Positions 1 through 8,964 of a stretch of DNA of 37,240 bases are shown here, one piece after another. The position numbers and the translations under genes were made by a program. The stretch's first letter is position 1. Every line of letters starts with the position of its first letter. Under the pieces are notes generated by a model that ran no database searches, had not been told where the DNA came from, and saw only the letters and a list, made by a program, of their open reading frames with translations. The stretch comes from Sulfurimonas sp. (GTDB lineage: Bacteria; Campylobacterota; Campylobacteria; Campylobacterales; Sulfurimonadaceae): contig NZ_JALOAN010000023.1 in assembly GCF_023228785.1 (NCBI RefSeq), positions 1 to 37,240 of the forward strand, in the 5' to 3' direction.

Positions 1-439
1 ACCACTCAGTCTCAAGCTCCTGACGACCAGCTTTAAACTTGATCTTGTCTGTATCATATCCGATGTAAGCATTTGTAGTAACAGCTATATCTCCGCCATC
101 AATATTCCAAAATCTTGAGCTCGCATCACCTTTACCCTCTCCATAACCACTTATAGTGTCATCGTGAGCTTCCCAAATTACCTTATAACCCCTCATACCA
201 AATGCAAGGTTGAAGTTATAAAAATCTGCAGTTTTGTATATAAGCTCTGCCGAACCAACTGAGTAAGCACCACTTCTATAGTAATCATCTAAACCTTTTT
301 TAGAGTCTCGCATCTCATAAGTAACAGTCGCATCTCCACTTAGCTTACCATTTGTAATAGCTTCATCAAACTCGGCAGCTCCAACTGAACTAACCGCTAT
401 AGCAATACATGCTACTAAACTTAAACTAGTTTTTTTCAT
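1..439 (-). CDS. Outer membrane porin, 3' part cut off by window edge
   Basis: The frame is open from an ATG at 439 to the window edge, giving the first 146 residues. It begins with a Sec signal peptide (MKKTSLSLVACIAIAVSSVGAA, cleavage probably after AA near residue 22). The mature part has alternating aromatic and polar residues and phrases such as AELIYKTADFYNFNLAFGMR and KFKAGRQELETEW that resemble Campylobacterota OprD-like porins. AGGATGAG lies just before the ATG. The gene diverges from the torA-like gene and shares its promoter region, so the porin may admit a substrate of that reductase (inference from position). The substrate cannot be told from this fragment. Confidence 0.8.
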   Translation of the reverse strand, partial: MKKTSLSLVACIAIAVSSVGAAEFDEAITNGKLSGDATVTYEMRDSKKGLDDYYRSGAYSVGSAELIYKTADFYNFNLAFGMRGYKVIWEAHDDTISGYGEGKGDASSRFWNIDGGDIAVTTNAYIGYDTDKIKFKAGRQELETEW

Positions 440-483
440 AATCTCATCCTTTAAACTTTTTAATATTAGAATGATAATGGATT

Positions 484-538
484 TTAATAGCAAAATAGTC
501 GAATAGAATATATAGTCATTCGATTTTTTTGCTATTAT
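484..538. promoter_or_regulatory. Back-to-back porin/torA promoters inside a 19-bp inverted repeat
   Basis: The arms at 486-504 and 518-536 are complementary at 17 of 19 positions around a 13-nt centre. The right arm carries TG-C-TATTAT on the plus strand (-10 at 533-538) and the left arm carries TG-C-TATTAA on the minus strand (-10 at 489-484). Predicted starts give leaders of about 38 nt for both torA and the porin. The AATAG motif also recurs every 8 bp at 486, 494 and 502. The symmetry may be simply two facing promoters, or an operator that controls both genes. Confidence 0.6.
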
Positions 539-582
539 TAATAGTTACAATTTTTCAAACACAAGCTAGAAGGAAATAGATT

Positions 583-2994
583 ATGGATACTTCAAGAAGA
601 GATTTTTTAAGAAAAGGTGTAGCAGGATCTGCAGCACTGACTGTCAGTGGAGCTTTAAGTTCAGTTGGAGCTGCAAATATACTAGAATCTAGAACAGTAA
701 AAATTCCAAGTGCTTCTCACTTTGGTGCTTTTTACGCTCATGTTAGAGATGGTAAAATTGTAGATATAACATCTCAACTAGATTCAGATGCGAACCCTAC
801 AGTAATAGTAAAAGGTTTAGCAGATAGAAATAGCTCAAACTCAAGAGTAAAGTACCCAGTTGTAAGAAAGTCTTACTTAGAGGGTAAAGGTCGCGGAGAC
901 TTAAGAGGAAAAGAAGAGTTTGTTAGAGTTTCATGGGACACAGCCCTAGATCTTGCTGCTGACGCTATTAAAAGAGCTCAGAAAAAAGGTGGAAACGAAG
1001 CACTTTATAACGCATCTTATGGTGGTTGGTCAATTCCAGGTGCTTTTAAGCCAAATGTTTTAGCTGGTAGATTTTTCAACCAAATTGGTGGAGCAGTAGG
1101 AACTGCAGGCGAGTACTCAAATGGTGCGGCAGGTCCTACAAACCCAGCTATTGTTGGAGATATGGAAGTTTACTCTATTCAAACTGCACATGAGCAGATC
1201 ATTGCAAATACAAAAGTATTAGTTTTATGGGGAGCAGATCCATACAAAACTCAAAGAGCAGGGTATTCTGTACCAAACCATAGATGTTACGACGCTTATG
1301 AAGAGTATAAAAAAGCGGGAATTAAAGTTATTTTAATTGATCCTATTTATACTATTTCAGGTCAAGAGTTTAACGCAGAGTGGATCAAGATCAGACCTGG
1401 TTCTGATGTAGCTATGATGATGGCTATGATGCATTACCTATACAAAACTGGTAAATATGACAAAGAGTTTATTGAGAAATATACTCACGGATTTGACAAA
1501 TTTTTACCATACCTTTTAGGTAAAACAGATGGAATTGAAAAAACTGCTAAATGGGCTGAAAAACTAACAGAAATTCCTGCAAAAACTATTGAATATTTAG
1601 CCGATACTATGGTCTCAAACAGAACTATGATAGCTGGAAACTGGGCAATGCAAAGAGCTGAATATGGCGAGCAGGTAGATTGGAGTATAATTACTTTAGC
1701 ATCAATGATAGGTCAAATAGGACTTGCTGGTGGTGGTTTTGGTTTTTCTATGCACTACGAGGGTGGCGGAGACGCGGCTTCTGGAAAGAGAACTGTTGGT
1801 GGTATAAGTCAAGGAAAGGGTGGAGAGGTTAGTCTTGCTATTCCAGCTTCAAGAATGAGTGATCTTATAAACAAACCTGGACAAAAAGTTACATACAAAG
1901 GTAAGGTTATTACTTATCCAAAAGTTGAGTTTATGCTTAGTGCGGGTGGATCTCCAATAGGTCATCAACCAAACACAAACGAGCTAATAGAAGCGATGAG
2001 AAAACTAGATACTGTAGTTGTAATGGAACCATGGTGGACACCAACTGCTAAGATGGCAGATATTGTTTTTCCAGCAACTACTACAATGGAAAGAGATGAT
2101 ATAGCTTCTGGAATGTCATACTCAAACGATAGAATTTACGCAATGAAGCAGATAGTACCACCAAGATACGAGTCAAAAGACGACTACGAGATCTTTACAC
2201 TTTTAGCAAAAAGATTTGGTACAGAGAAGAAGTACACAAGAGATAGAACTGCAAAAGATTGGTTAGAAGGACTTTACTCAAAGTCTTATGCAAGAAGAGA
2301 GATGAATATCACTTTTGAAGAGTTTTGGGATAAAGGAAGTGTTCATTATGAGATCCCAGATGAGGCTAGAAAGTATGTAAGACACTCAGCGTTTAGAGCA
2401 GATCCAGTAGCAAACGCACTAAAGACAGAGACTGGAAAGATCCAGATCTACTCTGAGCAGTTTGCAAGTTATAACTACAAAGAGTTTAAAGGTCATCCAA
2501 TGTGGTTTGAGCCAACAGAGTGGTTAGGAAATAGTAAACTACTAAAGAAGTATCCACTTCACTTAGTTTCTCCACACCCAACATATAGAATCCATACTCA
2601 AATGGACAATACTTGGGTACAAAATGCTCATAAAGTTCAAGGTCGTGAGCCTATAAGAGTCTCTCCAAACGATGCTAAAAAGTTTGGTGTTAGAGATGGC
2701 GAAATAGTAGAAGTTTATAATGACAGAGGTAGCATTTTAGCTGGTGTTGTTGTAACTAAGACTATTAGAGATGGAGTTGTAGCAATTGAAGAGGGTGCTT
2801 GGTACTCTCCAGAAGATAGCACAAAAGATAACACAAGATGTAACTCTGGACAAGTAAATCTACTTACTTCTTCAAGACCTACATCACAAATGGCAAGTGC
2901 AACAACAGCAAACTCTACACTAGTTTCTATAAGAAAAGCAGGTGTAGTTAGTCCTAATGTGGCATACAACCCACCAAAAATTCAAGGAGCATAG
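583..2994 (+). CDS. torA: Tat-exported molybdopterin oxidoreductase, TorA/DMSO reductase type
   Basis: This 803-residue periplasmic Mo-bis-MGD enzyme probably reduces trimethylamine N-oxide and/or dimethyl sulfoxide. SRRDFLRK at residues 4-11 is a twin-arginine signal. No N-terminal CxxC motifs for an iron-sulfur cluster are present, as expected for the TorA/DorA/BisC branch. The GEYSNGAAG motif (Ser179) matches the region that supplies the serine ligand of Mo, and GQIGLAGGGFGFSMHY is typical of TorA. The length suits the family (about 780-850). AAGGA precedes the ATG. A monohaem cytochrome starts 1 nt after the stop, a pairing known from the Campylobacter jejuni Cj0264c/Cj0265c enzyme. Substrate choice between TMAO, DMSO and other S- or N-oxides is not settled by the sequence. 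Confidence 0.85.
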   Translation: MDTSRRDFLRKGVAGSAALTVSGALSSVGAANILESRTVKIPSASHFGAFYAHVRDGKIVDITSQLDSDANPTVIVKGLADRNSSNSRVKYPVVRKSYLEGKGRGDLRGKEEFVRVSWDTALDLAADAIKRAQKKGGNEALYNASYGGWSIPGAFKPNVLAGRFFNQIGGAVGTAGEYSNGAAGPTNPAIVGDMEVYSIQTAHEQIIANTKVLVLWGADPYKTQRAGYSVPNHRCYDAYEEYKKAGIKVILIDPIYTISGQEFNAEWIKIRPGSDVAMMMAMMHYLYKTGKYDKEFIEKYTHGFDKFLPYLLGKTDGIEKTAKWAEKLTEIPAKTIEYLADTMVSNRTMIAGNWAMQRAEYGEQVDWSIITLASMIGQIGLAGGGFGFSMHYEGGGDAASGKRTVGGISQGKGGEVSLAIPASRMSDLINKPGQKVTYKGKVITYPKVEFMLSAGGSPIGHQPNTNELIEAMRKLDTVVVMEPWWTPTAKMADIVFPATTTMERDDIASGMSYSNDRIYAMKQIVPPRYESKDDYEIFTLLAKRFGTEKKYTRDRTAKDWLEGLYSKSYARREMNITFEEFWDKGSVHYEIPDEARKYVRHSAFRADPVANALKTETGKIQIYSEQFASYNYKEFKGHPMWFEPTEWLGNSKLLKKYPLHLVSPHPTYRIHTQMDNTWVQNAHKVQGREPIRVSPNDAKKFGVRDGEIVEVYNDRGSILAGVVVTKTIRDGVVAIEEGAWYSPEDSTKDNTRCNSGQVNLLTSSRPTSQMASATTANSTLVSIRKAGVVSPNVAYNPPKIQGA

Positions 2995-2995
2995 A

Positions 2996-3547
2996 ATGAA
3001 AAGTGTTTTAGGAAAATTATTTATAAGTCTGTTTATGGTTGGATCTCTGAGTGCTTTAGCTGCGAGTGATATATTTATTTTTCAAACTGCTAAAATAAAG
3101 ATCGACAACAAAGAGGGGAGCATCTTCATAGGTACTCCCGTTAAGGTGCTTAAAAAAGTAGATGACAAAAATGTTTTAGTAGAGTTTTCTGGTATGGCAT
3201 TTGGAGATAAACTTTATACTGGCAAAACAAAATCTCTTTTAATGGCAACAAAAAAAGAGGGTAGTTTTGCAGACGAAGGACAAGTAGTTAAAGTTCAAGC
3301 TGTTATAGAAAAAGGTTACCTCTCAGAAGTTCCAGCTGAGATCTGGGAAGAGCATGAAGAGTTCTTTTATGAGATGTGTACTCAGTGTCATGGAGCTTAT
3401 AAGCCACAATCGCATACAATGCTTGAGTGGGATGCAATCCTTCAAACTATGAGTGGTTTTGCTCAGCTTTATGAAGATGAGACAGAGTATTTATCGAGAT
3501 TTCTAAAAGCAAATGCAAGCAATGGTTTTTACCCTGAGCAAAAATAA
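2996..3547 (+). CDS. Periplasmic monohaem cytochrome c partner of the TorA-like reductase
   Basis: This 183-residue exported protein has a signal peptide (MKSVLGKLFISLFMVGSLSA) and a single CxxCH haem site, C128-T-Q-C131-H132. The family resembles the small cytochrome encoded beside the Campylobacter TMAO/DMSO reductase (Cj0265c type) and would pass electrons to it. The ATG at 2996 is preferred over an in-frame ATG 39 nt upstream because GGAG lies just before it, the signal peptide starts there, and the upstream option would overlap the torA-like gene. The gap from that gene is 1 nt, so the two are surely cotranscribed. It is much smaller than the pentahaem TorC of enteric bacteria, so a different donor route is implied. 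Confidence 0.85.
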   Translation: MKSVLGKLFISLFMVGSLSALAASDIFIFQTAKIKIDNKEGSIFIGTPVKVLKKVDDKNVLVEFSGMAFGDKLYTGKTKSLLMATKKEGSFADEGQVVKVQAVIEKGYLSEVPAEIWEEHEEFFYEMCTQCHGAYKPQSHTMLEWDAILQTMSGFAQLYEDETEYLSRFLKANASNGFYPEQK

Positions 3548-3573
3548 GTAGAATTGACTAAGAGGAGTTAGTA

Positions 3574-4260
3574 GTGCAAAAAGAACTTTTAGCAAAACTA
3601 CAAAACTTAACTATTCTTTATGCAGAAGATGAAGAGGGAATCAGAAAAAACATAGCTGATTCTCTTCGCTACTATGCCAAAGAAGTTTATGAAGCAGGCG
3701 ATGGAGAAGAGGCTTTTTCTCTCTATGAAGAGAAAAAGCCCGATATTATATTTAGCGATATTCACATGCCGAAAATGGATGGCATAGAGTTTGTTAAAAA
3801 AGTAAGACAGGTTGACATGAAGACTCCTGTTGTTATGATAACGGCTCACACAGACAAAGAGTATTTGCTCGATGCTGTGGAGCTTCATATGGAAAAATAC
3901 TTTGTAAAACCCATAAACTTAGAGCAACTTTTAGTTGGGCTTGAGAAGTGTGTAGAACAACTAGAACAAAACAGACTTGCAGTTTTAAGTGTAGACAACT
4001 CTTATGTTTATGACTTTGACAATAAAGAGTTAAAATATAAAGAAAATTCGATCATACTCAACAAAAAAGAGATGCTTTTTTTTGAGACGCTAATCTCTAG
4101 TCAAAACCGTATAACTTACTACGAAGAGTTACAAGATAATGTTTGGATCGATGATGTTATGACAGATAGTGCCCTGCGTTCACTTGTGAGAAACTTGAGG
4201 AAAAAACTACCAACTGACATTATTTATAATCTTTCAGGAGTTGGCTATAAGTTTATCTAA
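3574..4260 (+). CDS. OmpR/PhoB-type response regulator
   Basis: The 228-residue protein has a receiver domain (about 10-125) with acidic residues at 18-20 (EDE), phospho-acceptor Asp62 in FSDIHMPKMDG, Thr90 and Lys112. A C-terminal winged helix (about 145-228) holds the usual ALRSLVRNLRKKL recognition helix and ends in GVGYKFI. The start is GTG at 3574 with AGAGGAG upstream. It lies 26 nt after the cytochrome gene, and its 3' end overlaps the solute-binding protein gene by 20 nt, so it belongs to the same transcription unit. It probably acts on the torA-like promoter (inference). The kinase partner is most likely the one two genes downstream. Confidence 0.88.
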   Translation: MQKELLAKLQNLTILYAEDEEGIRKNIADSLRYYAKEVYEAGDGEEAFSLYEEKKPDIIFSDIHMPKMDGIEFVKKVRQVDMKTPVVMITAHTDKEYLLDAVELHMEKYFVKPINLEQLLVGLEKCVEQLEQNRLAVLSVDNSYVYDFDNKELKYKENSIILNKKEMLFFETLISSQNRITYYEELQDNVWIDDVMTDSALRSLVRNLRKKLPTDIIYNLSGVGYKFI

Positions 4261-5911
4261 ATACTTTTTTGCTTTAGTACTTTTGTTTAACCTCACATAT
4301 GCAACTGAGCATCTTGTGCAAAAAACCCAATTTAGAGACGACGATGCTCTTTTACGAGTTGCAACTCCACAACATCCTGACTCTCACATTAAAATTTTTA
4401 TTCCAAATATTCCATATACTTATATTGCAAAATGTACAAATTCAGGGCTTATTAGATCTTATGACAACGAGAGAGGTTGGGAGTATGAACTTGCAAAAAG
4501 TCACAAAAGAGTAGGCGACTTTACTTATGAGTTTGAACTAAGAGAAGGACTCAAGTTTCAAGATGGAAGTGAGTTTGACACTGATGATGTGGTTTTTAAT
4601 TTTGAGTATTTTAAACGCTCTCCTATACTTTATACAAATATTGACAAAGTAGATTTTGATGTTATAAAGATCGATAAATACAAATTTAAAATAGTTTTAA
4701 AACAAAAATATGAGATGTTCTTAACAGATCTAGCTCGGATCTTTTTTTACACAAGAGAGTATCTTAAAAAATACGGTTTTAAAGGATCTGAGACTGGATC
4801 TGGTACTAAAAGAGCTGGTGCTTATGGAATGGGACCTTACATTTTAAAAGAGGGTTATGCACTAGGATCTAAGCAAACATCGCAAATAGAACTAGAAGCA
4901 AACCCATATTACTGGAACAAAGATTACCCAAAAATAAAAAGAGTCACAGCCTACACACAGTTAAATGCAAAAGACGCACTAAGGATGATCACCCAAGAAG
5001 AGGGCGAACTTGACTTTGCGCCAATTGACTTTAACAAAAAAATTGAAGTCTTAACATCTAAGTATGCAAAGTTAAACATAAGTAAATCTACAAACAATTT
5101 TATAATTTTTTTCAACCTTATAAATGCGAACGAGAGACTAAAATCAAAAGAGGTAAGAGTAGCTCTAAACCAAGCCATAGATCAAGAAAATTTACTAAAT
5201 TTTGTATATAAAAATGAAGGGTACATTTCGCCATTTGCAAGTTCTGTAAACTATGAGATTGTTCAAAAAGTTTTGAAAAATAAAATGCCAAAAGAAGAAG
5301 AGGGTTATTCAAAAGAGAAGATGCACAAACTACTAAATGGCTTGGAACTAAATGTTTTTACACAAGATAGTTTTATGTTTTTGTTTAAGGGCATAGAGTA
5401 CCAACTAAAAAAGTATGGAGTCACACTTAACTACACCGTTACAAGTAGTGAAAAAGATATATATGGGCAGCTACTTACCACTCACAAATCACAAAACACC
5501 CAAAAGTGGGATCTGCTGATCTGGGGCGATGATGACTGGTACTATGCAAATCCGTGGAGTGTATTTTTCATCTATGAAGATGAGAGTGCGTGGTCAACTA
5601 TAGGTAAAGATAGAGTTATGAAGAGTTATATAGATGAGTTTTTTATAACAAAAACTGACTCAAAAGAGTATGAAAAAGTTGTCTCAAAAATCCTCTATAG
5701 AGCAAAAGAGATGGCATATACGCTACGAGTACCATCGCCAAACAAAGTAGTTGCACTAAATAAAGAAGTTATCTACAAACCCTATAAAGGTGCAGTTATT
5801 CCCATTTGGGAGATGCAGATTACAAAAGATCACTACTCCATAAGAGGTAAGAGAGAATACCCCACTTATCTAGAAGCACCCATAAAACCAAAAAGAGAAA
5901 AATATGAATAA
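4241..5911 (+). CDS. Family 5 extracellular solute-binding protein, probable sensor partner
   Basis: About 556 residues with an N-terminal signal (FFALVLLFNLTYA) and the SBP_bac_5 fold. The stretch YEFELREGLKFQDGSEFDTDDVVFNFEYF is characteristic of oligopeptide/nickel-type binding proteins. No ABC permease or ATPase is nearby. The gene sits between a response regulator and a membrane kinase and overlaps both (20 nt and 8 nt), so a role as ligand-binding partner of the kinase is more likely than transport (inference). The start is uncertain: TTG at 4241 has GGAG immediately before it with no spacing, and ATA at 4247 would have better spacing but is a rare start. Translation is probably coupled to the upstream gene. 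The ligand is unknown; TMAO or DMSO are guesses from context. Confidence 0.8.
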   Translation: MAISLSKYFFALVLLFNLTYATEHLVQKTQFRDDDALLRVATPQHPDSHIKIFIPNIPYTYIAKCTNSGLIRSYDNERGWEYELAKSHKRVGDFTYEFELREGLKFQDGSEFDTDDVVFNFEYFKRSPILYTNIDKVDFDVIKIDKYKFKIVLKQKYEMFLTDLARIFFYTREYLKKYGFKGSETGSGTKRAGAYGMGPYILKEGYALGSKQTSQIELEANPYYWNKDYPKIKRVTAYTQLNAKDALRMITQEEGELDFAPIDFNKKIEVLTSKYAKLNISKSTNNFIIFFNLINANERLKSKEVRVALNQAIDQENLLNFVYKNEGYISPFASSVNYEIVQKVLKNKMPKEEEGYSKEKMHKLLNGLELNVFTQDSFMFLFKGIEYQLKKYGVTLNYTVTSSEKDIYGQLLTTHKSQNTQKWDLLIWGDDDWYYANPWSVFFIYEDESAWSTIGKDRVMKSYIDEFFITKTDSKEYEKVVSKILYRAKEMAYTLRVPSPNKVVALNKEVIYKPYKGAVIPIWEMQITKDHYSIRGKREYPTYLEAPIKPKREKYE

Positions 5912-7565
5912 AATAAGCATAAAATTTAAACTCAGATTGCTCTTTTTGATACTACTTTTAGCAATCACAGCTATAGGATACAAGTCAATTTCTATAAGTC
6001 AAGATAACAAAGATAGGCTTGAGATGGTTCATAGCAAATCACAAAATCTTCTAAGCCTCCAAGATAAAATCATCACTCCACTCTACAACCTAAGAGAGCT
6101 AAGCCAAGCCCTAGTTATGGCACCAAACAAAAAAATAAGAGAGACTATTTTTGAAAACCTAGCTATGGCTATAGATAGCCTTGACGAGGCATTTTTGGAA
6201 TATTCAAAAGAAAATATTAGAGCTTATGAGATGTGGCTCAACTACAAATCTCTTGTAGGTGTGACAAAGGATTATTTGGACTCAGAGTTTGAAGAGGGCG
6301 CTTATCTAAACATAACAACTGCAGGTAGAGAGCAGTTTATGCTCTTAGTTGGAGAGCTTTTAGTCATCCAAAGTGATTTACTTAGTAAGTCCTCACAAGC
6401 TTATAGTGAGGCGGTAAAAGATGTTGCAAACATAAAGATAGAGACCTTTATCGCACTATTTATAATTTTGCTTTTTTCTATTATTGCAGGATCTTTAATA
6501 TCAAACAATATCATCTCATCCATCTATAAAGTCCAAAATGGATTAAGAGAGTTTTTTGAGTATCTAAATCACAAGAGAGAAAAAGCAAGCAAGATTGATC
6601 TTATCTCTAGCGATGAGTTTAGCGACATAGCCAACATGATAAATGAAAATGTACAAACCATACAAAACAACATAGAAAAAGATGAGATACTTATAAAAAA
6701 TGCTACAAGAGTGCTTCTTAGTATCAAAAGTGGAAACCTCGGAGATAGACTCGATGGTCATACGCATAATATGGCTCTAGGCGAGTTAAGAGAGATGATA
6801 AACGATATGATAGAAAATCTAGAAGATAAGATCCAGCAAGAGATACAAAAAAGACTTGAAAATGAGCAGATATTGTTGCAACAATCGAAGCTTGCATCTA
6901 TGGGTGAGATGATAGGAAATATAGCTCATCAGTGGAGGCAACCACTTGCTCAAGTTATAGCTATTTTTATGAATATGAAAGTGACTTATGACTTTGATAA
7001 GTTTACGTCAAGCTACTTAAATCAAAAGATAGAAGAGGCAAATAAACTCACAAAGTATATGTCGCAAACCATAGATGACTTTCAAAACTTTTTCAATCCA
7101 CATAGTGTAAAAGAGGTGTTTTGTGTTGAGAGAGCTTGTAGAGATGCTCTTTTTATAGTTGAGTCTTCACTTAAACATAACCACATAAAAGTGGAGTTTC
7201 AAGTTTTAGATGAATTGAAGATCTTAGGACATAAAAATGAGTACTCTCAAGTTGTACTAAATATCATAAACAATGCAAAAAATATCCTCTTAGAAAAAAA
7301 GATAAAAGAGCCACTTATAAAGATAGAGATAAAAGAGGGAGATAACTTTGCAATAGTAAAGATTGGGGATAATGGCGGAGGGGTCCCAACTGAGTTTTTA
7401 GAAAAAATCTTTGAGCCTTACTTTACAACTAGACACAAAACTCAAGGAACTGGCATCGGTCTCTATATGTCAAAAAATATCATAGAGAAAAATATGCAAG
7501 GCTATTTGAATGTCAAGAATATTGGTGATGGAGCTTGCTTTACTATAAAGGTACAAAAACACTAA
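5904..7565 (+). CDS. Membrane sensor histidine kinase
   Basis: The 553-residue kinase has two membrane segments (about 8-28 and 181-200) that flank a helical periplasmic domain of about 150 residues. A HAMP-like linker and coiled coil (about 205-330) follow. The H-box is GNIAHQWRQPL with His342, the form common in Campylobacterota. The ATPase domain has the N-box NIINNAKN, GDNGGGVP, the F-box EPYFTT and GTGIGLYMSK. It overlaps the solute-binding protein gene by 8 nt, so the two are cotranslated. The periplasmic domain is a plausible docking site for that protein. It converges on the polymerase gene, with a 4-nt overlap at the 3' ends. Confidence 0.88.
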   Translation: MNKISIKFKLRLLFLILLLAITAIGYKSISISQDNKDRLEMVHSKSQNLLSLQDKIITPLYNLRELSQALVMAPNKKIRETIFENLAMAIDSLDEAFLEYSKENIRAYEMWLNYKSLVGVTKDYLDSEFEEGAYLNITTAGREQFMLLVGELLVIQSDLLSKSSQAYSEAVKDVANIKIETFIALFIILLFSIIAGSLISNNIISSIYKVQNGLREFFEYLNHKREKASKIDLISSDEFSDIANMINENVQTIQNNIEKDEILIKNATRVLLSIKSGNLGDRLDGHTHNMALGELREMINDMIENLEDKIQQEIQKRLENEQILLQQSKLASMGEMIGNIAHQWRQPLAQVIAIFMNMKVTYDFDKFTSSYLNQKIEEANKLTKYMSQTIDDFQNFFNPHSVKEVFCVERACRDALFIVESSLKHNHIKVEFQVLDELKILGHKNEYSQVVLNIINNAKNILLEKKIKEPLIKIEIKEGDNFAIVKIGDNGGGVPTEFLEKIFEPYFTTRHKTQGTGIGLYMSKNIIEKNMQGYLNVKNIGDGACFTIKVQKH

Positions 7566-8830
7566 AGTTCACTTGCCCACTTGATGGCATCTAGCCCATA
7601 CTTTTCTCTAAGTTTATGTGTCTGCTCGCTTAGTGTTTTCATCTTTTGATCATCTTCAAAACCGATGAGAGAGAGCTCTTTTTTGGAGTCTCTTGTAAAG
7701 CTTGAGCAGTTTATGCTTAGTCTGATGGCGTGGAGTCTCTTGTGTATGTCTGCCTCGTTAAAGAGACTCATACACAAAGAGTCAAACTTTTTTTCTGTAA
7801 AGATTTCTGCTAGTGAGATGTTTTTGTGTGAGCTTTGTCTCATCTCATAAGAGATGCTAAGACTAAAAACAGTTGGGATGACATCAAGTTTTAAGATAGC
7901 ATAGCTTAAGTGTCTTGCTAAGATATGGACTCTTCTTCTAAGCTCACCTCTGTCAAAAATGGGATCAAATGTTCGTGAGATCCCGATCGACTTTCTTCTA
8001 TGTGAAGTTTGTATGGGTGCATCTGAGAGACCGCAAACTCTTTTGTAAAGTTGTGCTGCATAAGGACTCCACGACTCGACAGTTCCGCGTCTTTGCTTTA
8101 GCTCTCCTAGCGTGTGGATCTGAGCTGAGCGAAGTTTTTCTTTCATGCTTTTACCAATCCCAGCAAACTCACCAACAGGAATGTTTTTTATAAAACTATC
8201 AACATCTTTTTCATAAATAGTTTTGCAACCAAAAGGTTTTGCGCTTGAAGTTGCTAGCTTTGCGATGAAGCGAGTTTTTGCCGCTCCTATGGAGACAGGG
8301 AGTTTTAACTCTCTCTTTATCTCATGACGGAGGTTGTCAATAAATTGTTCAACTTCATCATCTTCCACCCAACCAGAGAGATCTCCATAAAACTCATCTA
8401 TACTAGCTTGTTCAATAAGCGGGATCTTGGATTGTAAAAACTCATGAAGTTCGTGTGAGAGTTTTTGGTACAAAGACATATTTGGTGCTTTTATAATGAG
8501 GTGCGGACAGAGCATCAGAGCTTCTCTAATAGTCATAGCAGTTTTGATCCCATAAGATCTAGCCTCATAAGATGAAGTAGTAAGAATGCCACGAACTCTT
8601 CCATCCGCATCTACAAAGGCGTTTATATCATCGCTCTTCTCATAAGTTTTGTAAAAAGTGCTAACAAAAGATCCAGAGTTCTGAAGGTTCACGCTCTGTT
8701 TCTTTGCATCTTTTGTAAAGATCTGAGCATCACTACGCCCACCAATAGCCACAGCTTTGCCTTCTAAAGATGGATCACTAATGCGAACAGCACTTACAAA
8801 AAAGCAGTCGATGTCAATGTGTATTTTCAT
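7562..8830 (-). CDS. dinB: Y-family DNA polymerase (DinB/Pol IV type)
   Basis: This 422-residue translesion polymerase shows the N-terminal palm motif HIDIDCFF (Asp6, steric-gate Phe11) and catalytic SIDEF (Asp145, Glu146). The helix-hairpin-helix region IPVGEFAGIGKSMKEKL and a little-finger domain follow. ELSLIGF near residue 386 resembles a clamp-binding QLxLF motif. Compared with E. coli Pol IV it carries roughly 40 extra residues between GGR (about 30) and GILTTSSYEA (about 81). No ribosome-binding site precedes the ATG, but a TATAAT box ends 7 nt upstream of it, which suggests a leaderless transcript. The exact subfamily (DinB or a Campylobacterota-specific branch) is not certain. Confidence 0.85.
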   Translation of the reverse strand: MKIHIDIDCFFVSAVRISDPSLEGKAVAIGGRSDAQIFTKDAKKQSVNLQNSGSFVSTFYKTYEKSDDINAFVDADGRVRGILTTSSYEARSYGIKTAMTIREALMLCPHLIIKAPNMSLYQKLSHELHEFLQSKIPLIEQASIDEFYGDLSGWVEDDEVEQFIDNLRHEIKRELKLPVSIGAAKTRFIAKLATSSAKPFGCKTIYEKDVDSFIKNIPVGEFAGIGKSMKEKLRSAQIHTLGELKQRRGTVESWSPYAAQLYKRVCGLSDAPIQTSHRRKSIGISRTFDPIFDRGELRRRVHILARHLSYAILKLDVIPTVFSLSISYEMRQSSHKNISLAEIFTEKKFDSLCMSLFNEADIHKRLHAIRLSINCSSFTRDSKKELSLIGFEDDQKMKTLSEQTHKLREKYGLDAIKWASEL

Positions 8831-8836
8831 TTTGTA

Positions 8837-8842
8837 ATTATA
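8837..8842 (-). promoter_or_regulatory. -10 box of the Y-family polymerase gene
   Basis: Read on the minus strand the box is TATAAT, followed by TACAAA and the ATG at 8830. The expected transcription start falls at the A of the ATG, and no Shine-Dalgarno sequence is present. Confidence 0.5.
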
Positions 8843-8888
8843 GGGAGTTTTATGTGAATAAGTTTAAAATATGACAGCTTGTCAAGAA

Positions 8889-8934
8889 AAACGAAGTCTT
8901 AAGAAATTCGTTTGTGTAGAGATTATGCTATTAT
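8889..8934 (+). promoter_or_regulatory. pyk promoter with upstream inverted repeat
   Basis: TG-C-TATTAT (8926-8934) is an extended -10 promoter that would give a leader of about 24 nt before pyk, with AGAGG as ribosome-binding site. Just upstream, AAACGAA (8889-8895) and TTCGTTT (8907-8913) form a 7-bp inverted repeat around TCTTAAGA, itself a palindrome. Its place near -35 suits an operator. Confidence 0.5.
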
Positions 8935-8964
8935 CATTCATTATTTAGATTATAGAGGTCATAC

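Noticed and set aside
4241..5911. Solute-binding protein as part of a peptide or nickel ABC importer
   Set aside because: No permease or ATPase genes lie nearby and the gene overlaps regulator and kinase genes on both sides.
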